Part shown: in pieces, positions 61,754 through 64,000 of the stretch
Layout of the letters: each line of letters opens with the position of its first letter
Position numbering within the stretch: position 1 is the first letter of the stretch
Source of the DNA: Pomphorhynchus laevis
Taxonomy: Eukaryota; Acanthocephala; Palaeacanthocephala; Echinorhynchida; Pomphorhynchidae
Length of the DNA stretch: 64,000 nt
NCBI GenBank assembly: GCA_012934845.2
Contig: WNNJ02002047.1
Coordinates: 1 to 64,000, forward strand
Reading direction: 5' to 3'
Notes under the pieces: generated by a model
Database searches by the model: none
What the model was told of the DNA's origin: nothing
What the model saw: only the letters and a program-made list of their open reading frames with translations
Program-made: the position numbers and the translations under genes

Positions 61754-63590
61754 ATCTGTTTATTAGGCATTATTAATTATCCACACGAGAAAAACAAATT
61801 TTTGTTAGAGTTAATTATAACAACGTTTCGGTCAATCACAGTGACCCTTTTCAAGTTGAAAGTTTTCAAACACAAATCGCCTTATATTACATAAGTGCGG
61901 AAGAAAATGAACATGTTTTCTTAGTCCATAGTGTCGATAGGAATTTTTAAATTATAATTTGATTTATTTCCATGCATCCTTTCACCACTGCCGTTGATGT
62001 GTATAGACTCAAAAATTATCCGTCTATAATAATTTGATTCTTTTGCAAGAATTTTGATATTATCGAATTCAATATTGTGTCCTTTCATGACAGAATGGTT
62101 TAAAACAGCAGATGACATGTCCCCTTTCCTTAGAGCATTACGATGTTCCTTAATTCTAAGGTGTAATGGTCGTTTCGTCTGACCCACGTATGTAGCTTCA
62201 CAATCTTTACATTTTATCTCATATACGAGACCTAACGTTTTTTGAGATAAGGGTCTTCGTTTGAACATAGATGCTAGACACGTGCTAGGTGGACAGTAAA
62301 TTGTAGGACGTGATGTTTGTCGTCTAAGACCATCTTCAAGTTTGTTCAGGCTACGGTTGTCAACGAAAGACGATCGTAAATATATTTTAGTTTTTGCTTG
62401 GTCTTTTTTATCATGTGTTGATGCAAAAAATATATTCTTCGACTTTCGATCTGCCTGTGTGATGGCCCATTTGGGAAAGCCACGATTTTTAAGTTTCGAC
62501 TTAATAATCGAACTCTCAGTCAAACGGGTACATTTCTCTGAGCAAATTTGCAAAGACCTTAGCAACAATGACGATGCTGCGGATATCTTATATTTGTTTG
62601 GTATATGAGTAGACCAGAGGGGAGGATTCCATGTAATATTCGGTTTACGATATACCTCTGTTGTGATGTTATTACCACGTCTAACCAGCACATCGAGAAA
62701 TGCGATCGATTGTTTACTATCTTCGAACTGTACGTGCCATTGAATGGCCGGATCTTTTTCATTAAGTACGTTTCGAAGTGATACCGTATTTGGACGCGTA
62801 TTGAAAACCATAAACACATCATCTACATACCGCCAATATGCACATAGGTCTGGCAGTCTATGATATATATCTGTTTCCCATTCATCCATATAAATGTTTG
62901 CTAAAGTAGGTCCCAGCGGAGAGCCCATTGCAACTCCATCGATTTGATCGAATACGTCGTTCTCAAACATAAACGCTGACTTTTCAGTACACCACAGCAA
63001 TAGCTCTGTCCACTCAGAAATATTTAGTATCGGATTATCACATTTGTCGGATAAAACTTTCGCAGCAATTTGCACACTAGATCTTAAAGGGACGTTAGTA
63101 AATAATGAATTTACATCCGCTGTTGCGAAGAAACACGTGTTAGCGTTAAAACTCTTGATGTACTTAGCGAATTCTGGGCCATCCTTTATTCTCGAGAAAC
63201 TATGAGATTTGCAAACATTTAATATTTTGCTTATCATTTTTGCCAATTTATGTCCGAAACACATATACGATGCAATAATTGGACGGAATGCTAGGGTTGG
63301 TTTGTGCAATTTCGGGAGCAAATAAAGGTATCCAGCTGACGCGCCGGTAGATCTAGCTTCGTTATACTGTTGCCTATCGACACTATGGACTAAGAAAACA
63401 TGTTCATTTTCTTCCGCACTTATGTAATATAAGGCGATTTGTGTTTGAAAACTTTCAACTTGAAAAGGGTCACTGTGATTGACCGAAACGTTGTTATAAT
63501 TAACTCTAACAAAAATTTGTTTTTCTCGTGTGGATAATTAATAATGCCTAATAAACAGATTACGTGGCACACGAATGTAATTTTATCAGA
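61754..63590 (-). mobile_element. Penelope-like element with 190-bp inverted ends
   Basis: The arms 61752-61941 and 63373-63562 are inverted copies of each other, 190 bp each, apparently near-identical. A 12-bp direct repeat ATTCATTATAAT lies at 61744-61755 and 63591-63602, so the element has a likely target-site duplication. Each arm has AAGGGTC...GACCGAAACG, a hammerhead-like stem and GAAAC. It is inserted in another PLE, pieces of which lie on both sides. Confidence 0.85.
61921..63321 (-). CDS. PLE protein: reverse transcriptase + GIY-YIG nuclease
   Basis: Uninterrupted 466 codons from 63321; the same frame reads on upstream into the right arm, so the true start is unclear. Blocks in order: LLPKLHKPTLAFRPI (RT fingers), motif A FFATADVNSLFTNVP, motif B DGVAMGSPLGPTLANIYM, motif C YWRYVDDVFMVFNTR, FLDVLV and TEVYRKPN, a connector, a CPPSTC motif, then the GIY-YIG nuclease YEIKCKDCEATYVGQTKRPLHLR. 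The domain order RT then GIY-YIG is diagnostic of endonuclease-bearing PLEs. The last codons lie inside the left inverted arm. It lacks the N-terminal part expected of a complete PLE. Confidence 0.85.
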   Translation of the reverse strand: MLPKLHKPTLAFRPIIASYMCFGHKLAKMISKILNVCKSHSFSRIKDGPEFAKYIKSFNANTCFFATADVNSLFTNVPLRSSVQIAAKVLSDKCDNPILNISEWTELLLWCTEKSAFMFENDVFDQIDGVAMGSPLGPTLANIYMDEWETDIYHRLPDLCAYWRYVDDVFMVFNTRPNTVSLRNVLNEKDPAIQWHVQFEDSKQSIAFLDVLVRRGNNITTEVYRKPNITWNPPLWSTHIPNKYKISAASSLLLRSLQICSEKCTRLTESSIIKSKLKNRGFPKWAITQADRKSKNIFFASTHDKKDQAKTKIYLRSSFVDNRSLNKLEDGLRRQTSRPTIYCPPSTCLASMFKRRPLSQKTLGLVYEIKCKDCEATYVGQTKRPLHLRIKEHRNALRKGDMSSAVLNHSVMKGHNIEFDNIKILAKESNYYRRIIFESIHINGSGERMHGNKSNYNLKIPIDTMD

Positions 63591-63602
63591 ATTCATTATA
63601 AT

Positions 63603-64000
63603 ATTTTTCTTTTTTATATACATCGGATGATTGCTTTTTGGATGCAGATGTAATTTTAGCTTTGAGCTCTTTTGGCAAATCTTCATTGGATTTTTCCGAT
63701 ACTGTCTCTATAGATTATCATGTCTAAGAATTTTTACAGGATTGTTTAAATCAATTGTAAACTTTAATTGTCCAAATTCATTCATATGATTTGTAAACTC
63801 TGTTAATTGACTATCTGATCCTTTCCAGACTACAAACACATCATTTATATATATCTGTACCAAGCAAATGGTCTGGTATTACTCTGTTCTATAAGTTGTG
63901 TTTCATACCATGACATATAAAGTATGGCATATACTGGAGCAACATGTGCCCCCATAGCTGTACCTCTTTGCTGTATATACATTATGTTATCAAACATAAA
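63603..64000 (-). pseudogene. Outer PLE, reverse-transcriptase part, running off the window
   Basis: At the edge (64000 to about 63900, minus) FDNIMYIQQRGTAMGAHVAP is motif B. About 63860-63730 gives DVFVVWKGSDSQLTEF (motif C region) and FTIDLNNPVKILRHD. The frames are broken. It is a different PLE lineage from the nested one. Confidence 0.7.

Noticed and set aside
61744-63602. LTR retrotransposon
   Set aside because: The terminal repeats are inverted and the protein is RT plus GIY-YIG with no gag, protease or integrase, so it is a PLE.

Overview
The window is animal (invertebrate) nuclear DNA. Evidence: a spliced 18-exon gene for an RBM5/RBM10-family splicing factor, the last coding exon of inosine triphosphate pyrophosphatase (ITPA), very AT-rich introns, and a dense load of non-LTR retrotransposons (LINEs) and Penelope-like elements (PLEs). 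Nothing bacterial, and no LTR, retroviral or capsid-bearing element, was recognised. The exact clade cannot be read from the sequence; one 48-bp intron and several AAG 3' splice sites are the best lineage hints.

Layout. 1-4.9 kb: three copies of one LINE family whose C-terminus looks like the CCHC plus restriction-like endonuclease (RLE) of R2/NeSL/HERO-type elements; one copy has a full-length 1003-aa open frame. 5.3-17.6 kb: a pile of APE-type CR1/L2-like LINE copies (A, C, B, all minus strand) with changing 5' minisatellites, a conserved 3' hairpin and a strange palindromic insert. 17.7-18.2 kb: a piece of a divergent reverse transcriptase. 19.3-48.9 kb: the RBM5/10-like gene, plus strand, with transposon-filled introns: an almost intact antisense LINE with an 11-bp target-site duplication in intron 3; several PLE remnants and palindromes in introns 3 and 7; a CR1-like copy in intron 13; a PLE in intron 17. 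49-53 kb: AT-rich intergenic DNA with a repeat pair. 53.2-53.8 kb: eight 60-bp minisatellite units. 54.88-55.17 kb: ITPA terminal exon, minus strand, convergent with the RBM gene. 55.5-64 kb: a perfect-looking hammerhead-type palindrome, a PLE remnant, a plus-strand CR1-like copy, a decayed RLE LINE of another clade, and a PLE with 190-bp inverted ends nested in another PLE at the right edge.

How it fits together. The two host genes are housekeeping (alternative-splicing control and nucleotide-pool cleaning); the rest is selfish DNA. The most interesting signal is a hammerhead-ribozyme-like core (CUGANGA, a stem, then GAAA) that recurs in the PLE terminal repeats and also in short head-to-head palindromes that carry no recognisable protein gene. 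These palindromes may be non-autonomous relatives or rearranged ends of PLEs. All assignments come from reading the sequence; no database search was run.
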